A DNA stretch of 64,000 bases from Ardenticatenales bacterium. GTDB lineage: Bacteria; Chloroflexota; Anaerolineae; Epilineales; Epilineaceae. Positions 8,285 to 16,465 of this stretch are shown here, piece by piece. Location of the stretch: the NCBI GenBank assembly GCA_020853525.1, contig JADYYS010000059.1:55960-119959 (forward strand), written 5' to 3'. The translations under genes and the position numbers were made by a program. The notes under the pieces are model-generated. The model made no database searches, was not told the DNA's origin, and saw only the letters and a program-made list of their open reading frames with translations. Positions within the stretch are counted from its first letter, which is position 1; every line of letters starts with the position of its first letter.

Positions 8285-9091
8285 GTGGCAGAAGGTGCGG
8301 CGGCGGAGGGTTCGGCCAATCACCGCTCGTTCGGACAAGGCGGCCTGCGCTATCACCGGGTGCTCCTGAAGCTCTCGGGCGAGGCGCTGGCCGGCCCGTC
8401 GGGCTTCGGTATCGACCCGGACGCCGTCGCGTTCGTGGCGGGCAAGGTGAACGAGCTCGCCGCGCTCGATGTCCAGGTGGCGGTCGTGCTGGGCGCCGGC
8501 AACATCTGGCGCGGTGCGCACGCCCATTCCATCGACCGCTCGACGGCCGACCAGATGGGCATGCTGGCCACGGTGATGAACTGCCTCGCGCTCCAGAACG
8601 CGCTCGAGCACCTCGGTCAGACCGTGCGCGTCCAGACGGCGATCGAGATGGCGGCGGTGGCGGAGGCCTACATCCGCCGCCGCGCGATCCATCAGATGGA
8701 AAAGGGCTACATCGTCGTCCTCGGCGCCGGCACCGGCAACCCGTACTTCACGACGGACACCGCCGCGGCGCTGCGGGCGATGGAGCTCGAGTGCGACGTC
8801 CTGATCAAGGCCACCAAGGTGGACGGGATCTACTCCGCCGACCCGGCGAAGGATCCGACGGCGGTGCGGTACGACCACCTCTCCTACCGCCAAGCGCTGG
8901 ACGCGGACCTGCGGGTGATGGACCTGACGGCGTTCACGCTGTGTCAGGAGAACGACATGCCGATCATCGTCGTCGACCTCTGGTCGGCGGCCGGCATTAC
9001 GGATGCGGTACGCGGCGCGGCTGTCGGCACGCGCGTCGACGCCGTCGACAATCCGTCGTTGGGCGCGGTGCCGGCGCTCGCGGTGCCGTAG
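8285..9091 (+). CDS. pyrH: Uridylate (UMP) kinase
   Basis: This hexameric bacterial UMP kinase of the amino-acid-kinase fold makes UDP. The GTG start at 8285 has GGAGGA just upstream. After a short variable leader the nucleotide-binding motif RVLLKLSGEALAG appears, then VVLGAGNIWRG, DQMGMLATVMNCLALQNALE, VVLGAGTGNPYFTTDTAAALRA and DVLIKATKVDGIYSADP, all diagnostic. It is 268 residues, slightly longer than usual because of N- and C-terminal extensions. It sits between tsf and frr in the standard order. Confidence 0.96.
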   Translation: MAEGAAAEGSANHRSFGQGGLRYHRVLLKLSGEALAGPSGFGIDPDAVAFVAGKVNELAALDVQVAVVLGAGNIWRGAHAHSIDRSTADQMGMLATVMNCLALQNALEHLGQTVRVQTAIEMAAVAEAYIRRRAIHQMEKGYIVVLGAGTGNPYFTTDTAAALRAMELECDVLIKATKVDGIYSADPAKDPTAVRYDHLSYRQALDADLRVMDLTAFTLCQENDMPIIVVDLWSAAGITDAVRGAAVGTRVDAVDNPSLGAVPALAVP

Positions 9092-9130
9092 CGACGGGCG
9101 GCTTCGGCCCGCATCGAACAGGAGGATCGG

Positions 9131-9691
9131 ATGCACGGTGAGACGAGCGAAGAGATCCTGATGGACGCCGAGATGCGCATGGATGGCGCCGTGTCGTCGC
9201 TGGACCACGATCTGGCCGGCTTCCGCTCCGGGCGCGCCTCGACCGGGCTCGTCGACCGCATCCTCGTCGACTACTACGGCACCCCGACGCCGATCTCGCA
9301 GTGCGCCACCGTCGGGACGCCCGAAGCGAACATGATCACGATCCGGCCGTGGGACGCATCGACGCTGCCCAAGATCGAGAAGGCGATCCGGACATCGGAT
9401 GCCGGGCTGAACCCGTCCAGCGACGGACAGATCGTCCGGATCAACGTCCCGCCGCTGAGCGAGGAGCGGCGCGCCGAGCTGACGAAGCTCGTCTTGCGCC
9501 GCACCGAGGAGGCGCGCGTCGCGATCCGCAACGTCCGCCGCGACGCGGTGCATGCGCTCGACAAGCTGGATCACATCTCCGAGGACACGTTGCACGACGC
9601 CAAAGACGACCTGCAGAAGCTGACCGACAAGCACGTGCACACCGTCGACCAGCTGGGCGAACGCAAGACGACCGAGCTGCGCGAAGTCTGA
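9131..9691 (+). CDS. frr: Ribosome recycling factor
   Basis: Ribosome recycling factor splits post-termination ribosomes together with EF-G. It has 186 residues, the usual length. Motifs include [50 protein letters not shown] and [15 protein letters not shown] 9131 is preceded by AGGAGG with 5 nt spacing. The gene follows pyrH by 39 bp and precedes uppS by 4 bp, so uppS is probably translationally coupled to it. Confidence 0.96.
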   Translation: MHGETSEEILMDAEMRMDGAVSSLDHDLAGFRSGRASTGLVDRILVDYYGTPTPISQCATVGTPEANMITIRPWDASTLPKIEKAIRTSDAGLNPSSDGQIVRINVPPLSEERRAELTKLVLRRTEEARVAIRNVRRDAVHALDKLDHISEDTLHDAKDDLQKLTDKHVHTVDQLGERKTTELREV

Positions 9692-9695
9692 TCCC

Positions 9696-10505
9696 GTGGC
9701 CGCCCGCCCCCCCGCCGCCGTGAGTCCCGCCGACGCCGCGCCGCCCGAGCGCGCCCGGCCGGCGCGTCCGCAGCACATCGCCGTCATCATGGACGGCAAC
9801 GGCCGCTGGGCGCGCCGCCGCGGCCTGCCGCGCCTGGCGGGGCACCGCGCGGGCACGGAGGCGCTGCGACGGGTCATCGAGGCGTGCGTCGAGTTCGAGG
9901 TCCCGATCCTGACGATCTACGCCTTTTCGACCGAGAACTGGAAGCGCCCGCCGCACGAGGTGCGCGGTCTCATGTTCCTGCTCGAGGAGGTCATCGAGCG
10001 CCAGCTCGACGCGCTGGACCAGAACGGCGTCCAGATCCGCCACATCGGCTGGCTGGACCACGTGCCCGACAACCTGCGCCGCGCGATCGCCCGCGCGATC
10101 GAGCGCACGGCCAAGAACGAGCGCCTGGTCCTGAACGTCGCCTTCAACTACGGCAGCCGCCACGAGATCGTGCGCGCCGTGCGCCGCATCGTGGCCGACG
10201 CGGTGCCGCCCGAGGAGATCGACGAGGCGCTGATCGAGCGCTACCTCGAGACCGCCGGCCTGCCCGACCCCGACCTGATCATCCGCACCTCCGGCGAGAT
10301 GCGCCTTTCCAACTTCCTGCTGTGGCAGGCCGCGTATGCCGAGATCTACGCCACGCCGACGCTCTGGCCGGACTTCGGCCGCGACGAGCTGCGGCGGGCG
10401 CTGGACAGCTACGCGGAGCGCGAGCGGCGGTACGGGGGGCGGTTGGACGAGGCGGGCGGCGATGTGGGCGAGGGGACGGCGGTCGGTGTTGGGCAATCCG
10501 GATGA
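9696..10505 (+). CDS. uppS: Di-trans,poly-cis-undecaprenyl-diphosphate synthase (cis-prenyltransferase)
   Basis: This enzyme condenses IPP onto FPP to make the undecaprenyl carrier for cell-wall and glycan synthesis. A GTG start at 9696 lies 4 bp after frr. Motifs include [27 protein letters not shown], where the Asp binds Mg-diphosphate, [13 protein letters not shown], and [20 protein letters not shown] near the end. It has 269 residues with a Gly-rich tail. It is an isoprenoid consumer lying in the same window as mevalonate-pathway genes. Confidence 0.96.
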   Translation: MAARPPAAVSPADAAPPERARPARPQHIAVIMDGNGRWARRRGLPRLAGHRAGTEALRRVIEACVEFEVPILTIYAFSTENWKRPPHEVRGLMFLLEEVIERQLDALDQNGVQIRHIGWLDHVPDNLRRAIARAIERTAKNERLVLNVAFNYGSRHEIVRAVRRIVADAVPPEEIDEALIERYLETAGLPDPDLIIRTSGEMRLSNFLLWQAAYAEIYATPTLWPDFGRDELRRALDSYAERERRYGGRLDEAGGDVGEGTAVGVGQSG

Positions 10506-10542
10506 TGCGCCGCACAGGCTGCCGCCGCGTCCCGATGCGACG

Positions 10543-11415
10543 ATGAGCAACCTGACCGTTCGCATTCTTAGTGCGGCAGTGTTGATTCCTTTGGTGCTGG
10601 CATCTGTAGTCTGGGCATCACCGATCCAGTGGCGCATCGGAATGTCGCTCGTGGCCCTTGTCGCGGCGGGCGAGATCCTCACGCTAGCGCACCGCGCCGG
10701 GACGGACGTCGAGCGCGCCGTGGGCGCAGTTGGGACGTATGCCTTGGTGTGGGGAGCCACCCAGCGGACCTACGCGCCGTTCACCCACGAGTACTCCGAG
10801 TCGGTACTCGCGGTCCTCGGCATCCTGACAGTCCTCATTGGCGGCGCATTTTTCGATCAACTCCGCCGCGGACCTGACCGGCGATCCGTCGCCGCTTGGT
10901 CGTTGACGTTGGCCGTGCCGATCTACATCGGCACATTCGCGACGTTCCTCGTTGTCTTGCGAGGGTTGACGGACGGTGTGGCCTGGACCGCGACACTGCT
11001 GGCCTTGGTCTGGGCGAACGATACGGCCGCCTACTTCGGCGGCCGCACGTTTGGGCGACACCCGATGGCACCGGCGCTCAGCCCAAAGAAGACATGGGAG
11101 GGCCTGGCGGTCGGCACCGCGATCACCGTGGTCGTTGCCCTCGGCCTGGCATGGTATGCCGCGACGAATGCGCTGTCCCATTGGGTGCCGAGCGATCTCA
11201 CGACGGCACCGATGTGGGTCGTTGCCGCTCTCGGCCTAGCCGTGTCCATCGCCGGCCCGCTGGGCGACCTCTCCCACTCGTTCATCAAGCGCCAGTTCGG
11301 CGCCAAGGACTCCTCGAACGTGATCCCCGGCCACGGCGGCGTGTGGGACCGGATCGACAGCCTGCTCTTCGCCGCCCCGGTCGTGTACCTCTTCGCCCGC
11401 CTGCTGGGCGCATAG
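10543..11415 (+). CDS. cdsA: Phosphatidate cytidylyltransferase
   Basis: CdsA makes CDP-diacylglycerol from phosphatidic acid and CTP in the membrane. The start MSNLTVRILSAAV at 10543 is chosen because the longer track ORF runs back through uppS. There are about eight hydrophobic segments. The C-terminal family signature SFIKRQFGAKDSSNVIPGHGG, then WDRIDS, is complete. The gene begins 37 bp after uppS without an obvious ribosome site. The next gene in many bacteria would be dxr; here it is an unrelated regulator, which fits a lineage that makes isoprenoids from mevalonate. Confidence 0.95.
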   Translation: MSNLTVRILSAAVLIPLVLASVVWASPIQWRIGMSLVALVAAGEILTLAHRAGTDVERAVGAVGTYALVWGATQRTYAPFTHEYSESVLAVLGILTVLIGGAFFDQLRRGPDRRSVAAWSLTLAVPIYIGTFATFLVVLRGLTDGVAWTATLLALVWANDTAAYFGGRTFGRHPMAPALSPKKTWEGLAVGTAITVVVALGLAWYAATNALSHWVPSDLTTAPMWVVAALGLAVSIAGPLGDLSHSFIKRQFGAKDSSNVIPGHGGVWDRIDSLLFAAPVVYLFARLLGA

Positions 11416-11419
11416 CGTT

Positions 11420-13384
11420 GTGATGGCCATGAGCCCGCTGCTGGTCGAAATCCTCCGCCGCTTGAACCTCGTCCTGGCCAGCACGACGGTCCTGTTCGCG
11501 TTCAGCCTGCTGGCCTACCTGTTCGTGTACAACGTCCGCAACGCCGTCGCCCGCGCCTTCGTGCGCGTCCTGGCGCTCGTCACGATCGTCTACGTCGGCG
11601 ACGTGTTCCTGGCGGCGGCGCGGCTGGACGCGGCGAACCCGGCGACGCGATTCTGGCTGCACTTCGAGTGGATCGGCGTCGCGCTCGTGGCGCCGGCGTT
11701 CTACCACATGGGCAGCGCGCTGCTGGCGACGACCGGTCGCGCGCCGGCGCGCAACGGATTCTACGTCCTCCTGGCTTGGGCGATGGGCCTCGTTGCGCTG
11801 GCCGATGCGCTGTTCACGCAGCAGATCGTCGGGGCGCCGTTCGGGCCGGCCGGCGCGGTGCGCCTCGCACCCGGACCGCTGTTCGGGGTGTTCGCGCTCG
11901 GCTTCGCGTTGTGGACGGCCGGCGGGACGTGGCACGTCTGGCGCGCCCGGGTGCGCGCGCTGACGCCCCGATCGCGGCGGCGGAACGCATCGCTCCTCGT
12001 CGCCGTCGTCGCGCCGCTGTCCGTGTTCCCGTACCTCGCCGTCGGCGGCGCGTCGATCGCCGCCAGCCCGGCCATCTGGCACGCCGTGAACATCGCGGCC
12101 AACGCCGCGCTGGCGACGATGCTCGTCCTCGTGACGTACGGCGTCGCGTTCAACGGCACGCTGATGCCCGAGCGCGCGGTGCGGCGCGACTTCGTGAAGT
12201 ACCTCGTCCACGGCCCGGCGCTCGGCGCGTTCGCGCTCCTCATGCTGCAGTCCGTGCCGCGGCGCCTCGAGCTGAGCCTCGGGCTGCCGCGCGACGCCGT
12301 TCTCAGCCTCGCGGTCGTGCTCGGGATCGTCGGCTATCAGTTCATGGTGCGCGCGGCCAAGCCGTACGTCGACCGGATCATCTTCGGTGGCGAGGGTCCC
12401 GATGTGATGTGGCTGCGCCGCCTCGACGAGCGGCTGCTGACCGCGCACGACCTCGAACAGCTCTTCGAGAACATCATCGCCATCCTCTGCGACCGGCTGC
12501 GCGTCACGACGGGCTGCATCATCGGCCTCGGCGAGGGGCGGCCGGCCGTGGACGCCTGGACGGGCGAGCGGGCGCGGACGCTGGCGCTGCTGGCGGGGAT
12601 CGACCTGACCGAGTTGGCGCGGCAGGCGGATGCCGACGGGTACGCCGGCACGCACCAGGACTTCCGGATCTACGCCCTGCGCGCCAGGGGTGGCGGCGCA
12701 TTCCTCGGCCTGCTGGCCGTCGAAGACCCGGCCCGCACGCTCCTGCCCGACGAGGCGGCCACGGTCGCGTCGTTGGTGGCGGCGGCGCAGGAGGCGCTCG
12801 AGGAGCGCGTCATCCAGCAGCGGGTGCTGGCAAGCCTGCGCGCGCTCGAACCCGAGCTCGAGGGCGTGCAGCGCCTGCGCGGTGCGCTCGAACCGGTCGC
12901 CGGCGGAACGGCCCTGCTGCCTGACGCCGCGGCCCCGGACGATGCAACCACGCCCGCGAGCGACGCGGCGTTCACCGGCTGGGTGCGGGACGCGCTGGCC
13001 CACTACTGGGGCGGGCCGAAGCTGTCCGAGAGCCCGCTCCTCGGCCTCGGCGTCGTGCGGCGGGCGCTGGCCGAGCACGACGGCAACCCGGGCCGCGCGA
13101 TCCGGTCGGTGCTCGAGCAGGCCCTCGAGCAGCTGAAGCCGGACGACGGCGAGCGGAGCCCGACGGCCAGCCAGTGGCTGCTCTACAACATCCTCGAGCT
13201 CAAGTTCGTCCGCGGCCACACCGTGCGCGAGATCGCCGAGCGCCTGGCATTGTCCGAGAGCGACCTCTACCGCAAGCAGCGCGTGGCGATCGAGGCGTTG
13301 GCGCAACAGCTGGCCGTGATGGAAGCGGGCGCGAGCACAGGATTGCGCACGTCAGGCCGGACGTCTACCATCCCGGCAGAGTGA
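11420..13384 (+). CDS. Membrane sensor-regulator: 7TM N-domain, GAF-like domain, C-terminal HTH
   Basis: GTG 11420 lies 4 bp after cdsA; in-frame ATGs follow at 11423 and 11429. Residues 1 to about 300 contain seven or more membrane segments like the His-kinase N-terminal 7TM region. Residues about 330-470 look like a GAF domain (LEQLFENIIAILCDRLRVTTGCIIGLGEG, then FLGLLAVEDP). Residues about 540-635 are helical and end in a helix-turn-helix (FVRGHTVREIAERLALSESDLYRKQ) resembling sigma region 4 or Fis-like HTHs. No kinase catalytic motifs are present. It is most likely a one-component, membrane-tethered transcription regulator. Its signal and targets are not evident. Confidence 0.65.
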   Translation: MMAMSPLLVEILRRLNLVLASTTVLFAFSLLAYLFVYNVRNAVARAFVRVLALVTIVYVGDVFLAAARLDAANPATRFWLHFEWIGVALVAPAFYHMGSALLATTGRAPARNGFYVLLAWAMGLVALADALFTQQIVGAPFGPAGAVRLAPGPLFGVFALGFALWTAGGTWHVWRARVRALTPRSRRRNASLLVAVVAPLSVFPYLAVGGASIAASPAIWHAVNIAANAALATMLVLVTYGVAFNGTLMPERAVRRDFVKYLVHGPALGAFALLMLQSVPRRLELSLGLPRDAVLSLAVVLGIVGYQFMVRAAKPYVDRIIFGGEGPDVMWLRRLDERLLTAHDLEQLFENIIAILCDRLRVTTGCIIGLGEGRPAVDAWTGERARTLALLAGIDLTELARQADADGYAGTHQDFRIYALRARGGGAFLGLLAVEDPARTLLPDEAATVASLVAAAQEALEERVIQQRVLASLRALEPELEGVQRLRGALEPVAGGTALLPDAAAPDDATTPASDAAFTGWVRDALAHYWGGPKLSESPLLGLGVVRRALAEHDGNPGRAIRSVLEQALEQLKPDDGERSPTASQWLLYNILELKFVRGHTVREIAERLALSESDLYRKQRVAIEALAQQLAVMEAGASTGLRTSGRTSTIPAE

Positions 13385-13417
13385 AGTTGGGCTCGTGACA
13401 AGAGGAGCGGACGGACG

Positions 13418-14284
13418 ATGAAGTGGCGTGAACTGCGGCGAAGCGAGAACGTGGAGGACCGTCGGCGGATATCCGGGCCGGCCGTGGCAGGCGGCGTGGG
13501 CGGCATCGGACTGCTCATCGTCCTCGCCTTCAGCCTCCTGACCGGCGCCGACCCGCAGGATCTCATCGAGGTCATCGAGCAGTCGGGCGGCGCGCAGGTG
13601 CCGGCGTCCGAGGCGAACCTGAGCGCGGAGGACAAGGAGCGGGCGGACTTCGTGGCGGCCGTGCTCGGCAGCACCGAGGACGTTTGGGGGCAGGAGTTCG
13701 CCGAGAACAACGCGGAGTACCAGGCGCCGTCGCTCGTCCTGTTCACCGAAGCGGTGGCGTCGGCCTGCGGCAACGCCAGCGCGGCGGTCGGGCCGTTCTA
13801 CTGCCCGGCCGACCAGAAGGTCTACATCGATCTGAGCTTCTACCAGATGCTCCAGGAGCGCTTCGGCGCGCCGGGCGACTTCGCCCAGGCGTACGTGATC
13901 GCCCATGAGATCGGCCACCACGTCCAGAACCTCGTCGGCACGTCCGGCCAGGTGGAGGCGGCGCGTCGCAGATCGTCGCCGGCCGAGGGAAACGAGCTCT
14001 CCGTGCGCCTCGAGCTGCAGGCCGACTGCTACGCCGGCATCTGGGCCCGCAACGGCGAGGAGATGGCCGGCATACTGGAGGAAGGCGACGTCGAGGAGGC
14101 CATCAACGCCGCACAGGCGATCGGTGACGACCGGCTCCAGAAGCAATCACAGGGCTACGTCGTCCCCGACGCGTTCACGCACGGCACGTCGGAGCAGCGC
14201 GCGGCGTGGTTTGCGCGCGGTCTGAACGAAGGATCCCTCGAGCGTTGCGACACGTTCGGGGGGTCGATCGACATCGCGCGATGA
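13418..14284 (+). CDS. Putative neutral zinc metallopeptidase (YpfJ/KPN_00466 family)
   Basis: This 288-residue protein starts MKWRELRRSENVEDRR, has one membrane anchor (VGGIGLLIVLAFSLL, residues about 27-42), and then an extracytoplasmic zincin-like domain. The zinc ligands are in AYVIAHEIGHHVQNL (HExxH). Other family motifs are WGQEFAENNAEYQAPSLVLF, GPFYCPADQKVYIDLSFYQ, ELQADCYAGIWA and FTHGTSEQRAAWFARGL. The family is widespread but poorly characterised. Its stop overlaps the start of the cysteine desulfurase gene (ATGA), so the two are probably coupled. Confidence 0.88.
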   Translation: MKWRELRRSENVEDRRRISGPAVAGGVGGIGLLIVLAFSLLTGADPQDLIEVIEQSGGAQVPASEANLSAEDKERADFVAAVLGSTEDVWGQEFAENNAEYQAPSLVLFTEAVASACGNASAAVGPFYCPADQKVYIDLSFYQMLQERFGAPGDFAQAYVIAHEIGHHVQNLVGTSGQVEAARRRSSPAEGNELSVRLELQADCYAGIWARNGEEMAGILEEGDVEEAINAAQAIGDDRLQKQSQGYVVPDAFTHGTSEQRAAWFARGLNEGSLERCDTFGGSIDIAR

Positions 14285-15453
14285 CGACCGATCGCCTCGT
14301 CTACCTCGATCACTCCGCCACGACGCCCGTCGCATCCGAGGTCGTCGAGGCGATGCTGCCGTACCTCACAACGTGCTTCGGCAACGCCTCGGGCGCGCAT
14401 AGCTTGGCCCGCAAGTCGCGCGGCGGACTCGAGCGGGCGCGGACGACGGTGGCGGATCTTATCGGCGCCCGGAGCCACGAGATCGTATTCACCTCCGGCG
14501 GTTCGGAGAGCGACAACCTGGCGATCCGCGGCGTCGCCCACGCCTGGCGGGCAGCCGGGAACGCGGGCGGCCACGTGATCACCAGCGCCGTGGAGCACGA
14601 GGCCGTCCTGGCGACGGCGCACTGTCTCGAGCACGAGGGATTCGACGTCACGGTCGTGGGCGTCGACGAGATGGGGCGCGTGCGTGTCGACGAAGTGCTC
14701 GGCGCCGTGCGGTCCGACACCTGTCTCGTCAGCCTGATGCTGGCAAACAACGAAGTCGGCACGCTCCAGCCGGTGGCCGAGGTCGGCGCGGCGCTCCGGC
14801 CGCGGGACATCCGCGTCCACACGGACGCCGTCCAGGCCGGGGCGTGGCTCGATATCGATGTGGATGCGCTGAACGTCGACATCCTCAGCCTGTCGGCCCA
14901 CAAGTTCTACGGCCCGAAGGGCGTCGGCATCCTCTACGTCCGCGACGGGACGATGCTCGAGCCGACGCAGACCGGCGGCGGCCAGGAGCGACACCGCCGG
15001 GCCGGAACGGAGAACGTGGCCGGCGCGGTCGGGCTGGCGGTCGCACTCGACTGTGCGGCCGCCGACCGGGCGGCGACGGTGCCGCGGCTGACGGGCCTGC
15101 GCGACCGCTTGATCGACGCCCTGACGGCCGATCCGTCCATCCGGCTCACCGGTCACCGCACGGAGCGCATGCCGAACCACGCCTCGTTCTGCATTGCCGA
15201 CGTCCGCGCGGACGTGCTCCTGCTCGGCCTCGACATGCACGGCATCTGTGCCTCCAGCGGCTCCGCGTGCTCCAGCGGCAAGGTCGAGCCGTCGCACGTC
15301 CTGTCGGCGATGGGCGTGCCGGCCGAGCTGGCGAGCGGGGCGCTGCGGTTCAGCCTCGGGCGAAGCACGACGGACGAGGACATCGACGCCGTGCTCGACG
15401 TGCTGCCCGATCTGGTGGCGCGACTGCGGGGGGTTGGGGCGGTGCGACCCTGA
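14281..15453 (+). CDS. Cysteine desulfurase (NifS/IscS-like)
   Basis: This PLP enzyme takes sulfur from cysteine for Fe-S clusters and thio-modification. The start is MTTDRLVYLDHSATTPVASEV at 14281; the track start at 14206 is upstream read-through. Visible motifs are GNASGAHSLARKSR, FTSGGSESDNLAI, the PLP lysine in SLSAHKFYGPKGVG, and the persulfide cysteine in ASSGSACSSGKVEPSHVL. It has 390 residues. Lying just before the complex I genes, which need many Fe-S clusters, it could supply their sulfur. No iscU-like scaffold is adjacent, so a role in tRNA thiolation is also possible. Confidence 0.92.
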   Translation: MTTDRLVYLDHSATTPVASEVVEAMLPYLTTCFGNASGAHSLARKSRGGLERARTTVADLIGARSHEIVFTSGGSESDNLAIRGVAHAWRAAGNAGGHVITSAVEHEAVLATAHCLEHEGFDVTVVGVDEMGRVRVDEVLGAVRSDTCLVSLMLANNEVGTLQPVAEVGAALRPRDIRVHTDAVQAGAWLDIDVDALNVDILSLSAHKFYGPKGVGILYVRDGTMLEPTQTGGGQERHRRAGTENVAGAVGLAVALDCAAADRAATVPRLTGLRDRLIDALTADPSIRLTGHRTERMPNHASFCIADVRADVLLLGLDMHGICASSGSACSSGKVEPSHVLSAMGVPAELASGALRFSLGRSTTDEDIDAVLDVLPDLVARLRGVGAVRP

Positions 15454-15477
15454 GGCGCCCCGTCGTCGTTCGTGCCT

Positions 15478-15507
15478 TTGACCCCCTCCGCCCGCCCCCC
15501 GTATAAT
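15478..15507 (+). promoter_or_regulatory. Sigma-70-type promoter for the first nuo block
   Basis: TTGACC (15478-15483) and a perfect TATAAT (15502-15507) are separated by 18 bp. They lie 49 bp before the nuoB start and just after the cysteine desulfurase stop. This is the clearest promoter in the window. Confidence 0.75.
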
Positions 15508-15555
15508 CGCCCGCGCCCGTACCTTGCGACGCAAGGCTCCCGCCGAGGAACCGCG

Positions 15556-16431
15556 ATGGCAGACGATCCGACCCCCGTTCTTGCGCCGAGCCCCGCGTCG
15601 GCCCCGACCCGCTTCGTCACCCCCACGATCGATCCCGACGTCCTCGAGTCGTGGACGTCGTACGTGCAGCGGTTCGAGAACGACGAAGCGTTCATCCAAG
15701 GCCAGATCGAACAGAGCGTCATGGTGACGACGTTCGATCGCCTGATCAAGATGGTGGACGGCGTCTACAACTGGGGGCGCAGGTCCTCGATCTGGCCCCT
15801 TCAGTTCGGGCTCGCGTGCTGCGCGATCGAGATGATCTCGACCGCCGCCAGCCGCTTCGACATCGACCGCTTCGGCGCCGGGCTATTCCGTCCGAGCCCG
15901 CGGCAGGCGGACCTGATGATCGTCAGCGGCACCGTCACCAAGAAGATGGTCCCGCAGATCGTCCGCCTCTGGAATCAGATGCCCGAGCCGCGCTACTGCC
16001 TTTCGATGGGCGCCTGCGCCACCGGCGGCGGGCCGTTCAAGGAAGGCTACAACGTCGTCAGCGGGATCGACCAGTTCATCCCGGTCGACATCTACGTGCC
16101 GGGCTGCCCGCCGACGCCGCAGGCGCTGCTGCACGGCCTGATCGCCCTGCAGCGGAAGATCGACGGCCAGAGCATCAAGAACGTCAGCTGGTACGGGCGC
16201 GATCCGCTGCCCGAGGTGCCGGTGCCGGTCCTCGGTCCGGATCTCGTCGACCTGCGGCAGCTGCCCGACATCCAGGCACGCGCGGCCGAGCTCGGCGCGC
16301 TTTCGCCCGAGGAGCTGGCGGCGATGCAGGCGGGAGCCGGCGGCGCGGCGGCCGGAACCGAGGGCGGGATCAGTGCGGTCATGGCCGAGCGGCTGGCGAT
16401 CTGGCGCGAGCGCGTGGCCTCGAAGGGCTGA
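15556..16431 (+). CDS. nuoB: NADH-quinone oxidoreductase subunit B, copy 1
   Basis: The start [17 protein letters not shown] at 15556 has GAGGAA upstream. NuoB carries cluster N2, the last Fe-S centre before quinone. Ligand motifs are [23 protein letters not shown] and [15 protein letters not shown]. At 291 residues it is about 100 longer than the second copy at 19466. An N-terminal extension of about 60 residues and a long C-terminal tail ([18 protein letters not shown]) account for this. It heads a compact trio nuoB-nuoCD-nuoI that duplicates the peripheral-arm core of complex I. It differs clearly from copy 2, so this is an old duplication or a separate acquisition. Confidence 0.93.
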   Translation: MADDPTPVLAPSPASAPTRFVTPTIDPDVLESWTSYVQRFENDEAFIQGQIEQSVMVTTFDRLIKMVDGVYNWGRRSSIWPLQFGLACCAIEMISTAASRFDIDRFGAGLFRPSPRQADLMIVSGTVTKKMVPQIVRLWNQMPEPRYCLSMGACATGGGPFKEGYNVVSGIDQFIPVDIYVPGCPPTPQALLHGLIALQRKIDGQSIKNVSWYGRDPLPEVPVPVLGPDLVDLRQLPDIQARAAELGALSPEELAAMQAGAGGAAAGTEGGISAVMAERLAIWRERVASKG

Positions 16432-16465
16432 GGAACACACCTTGGAACACACCCTGGAACACGCG

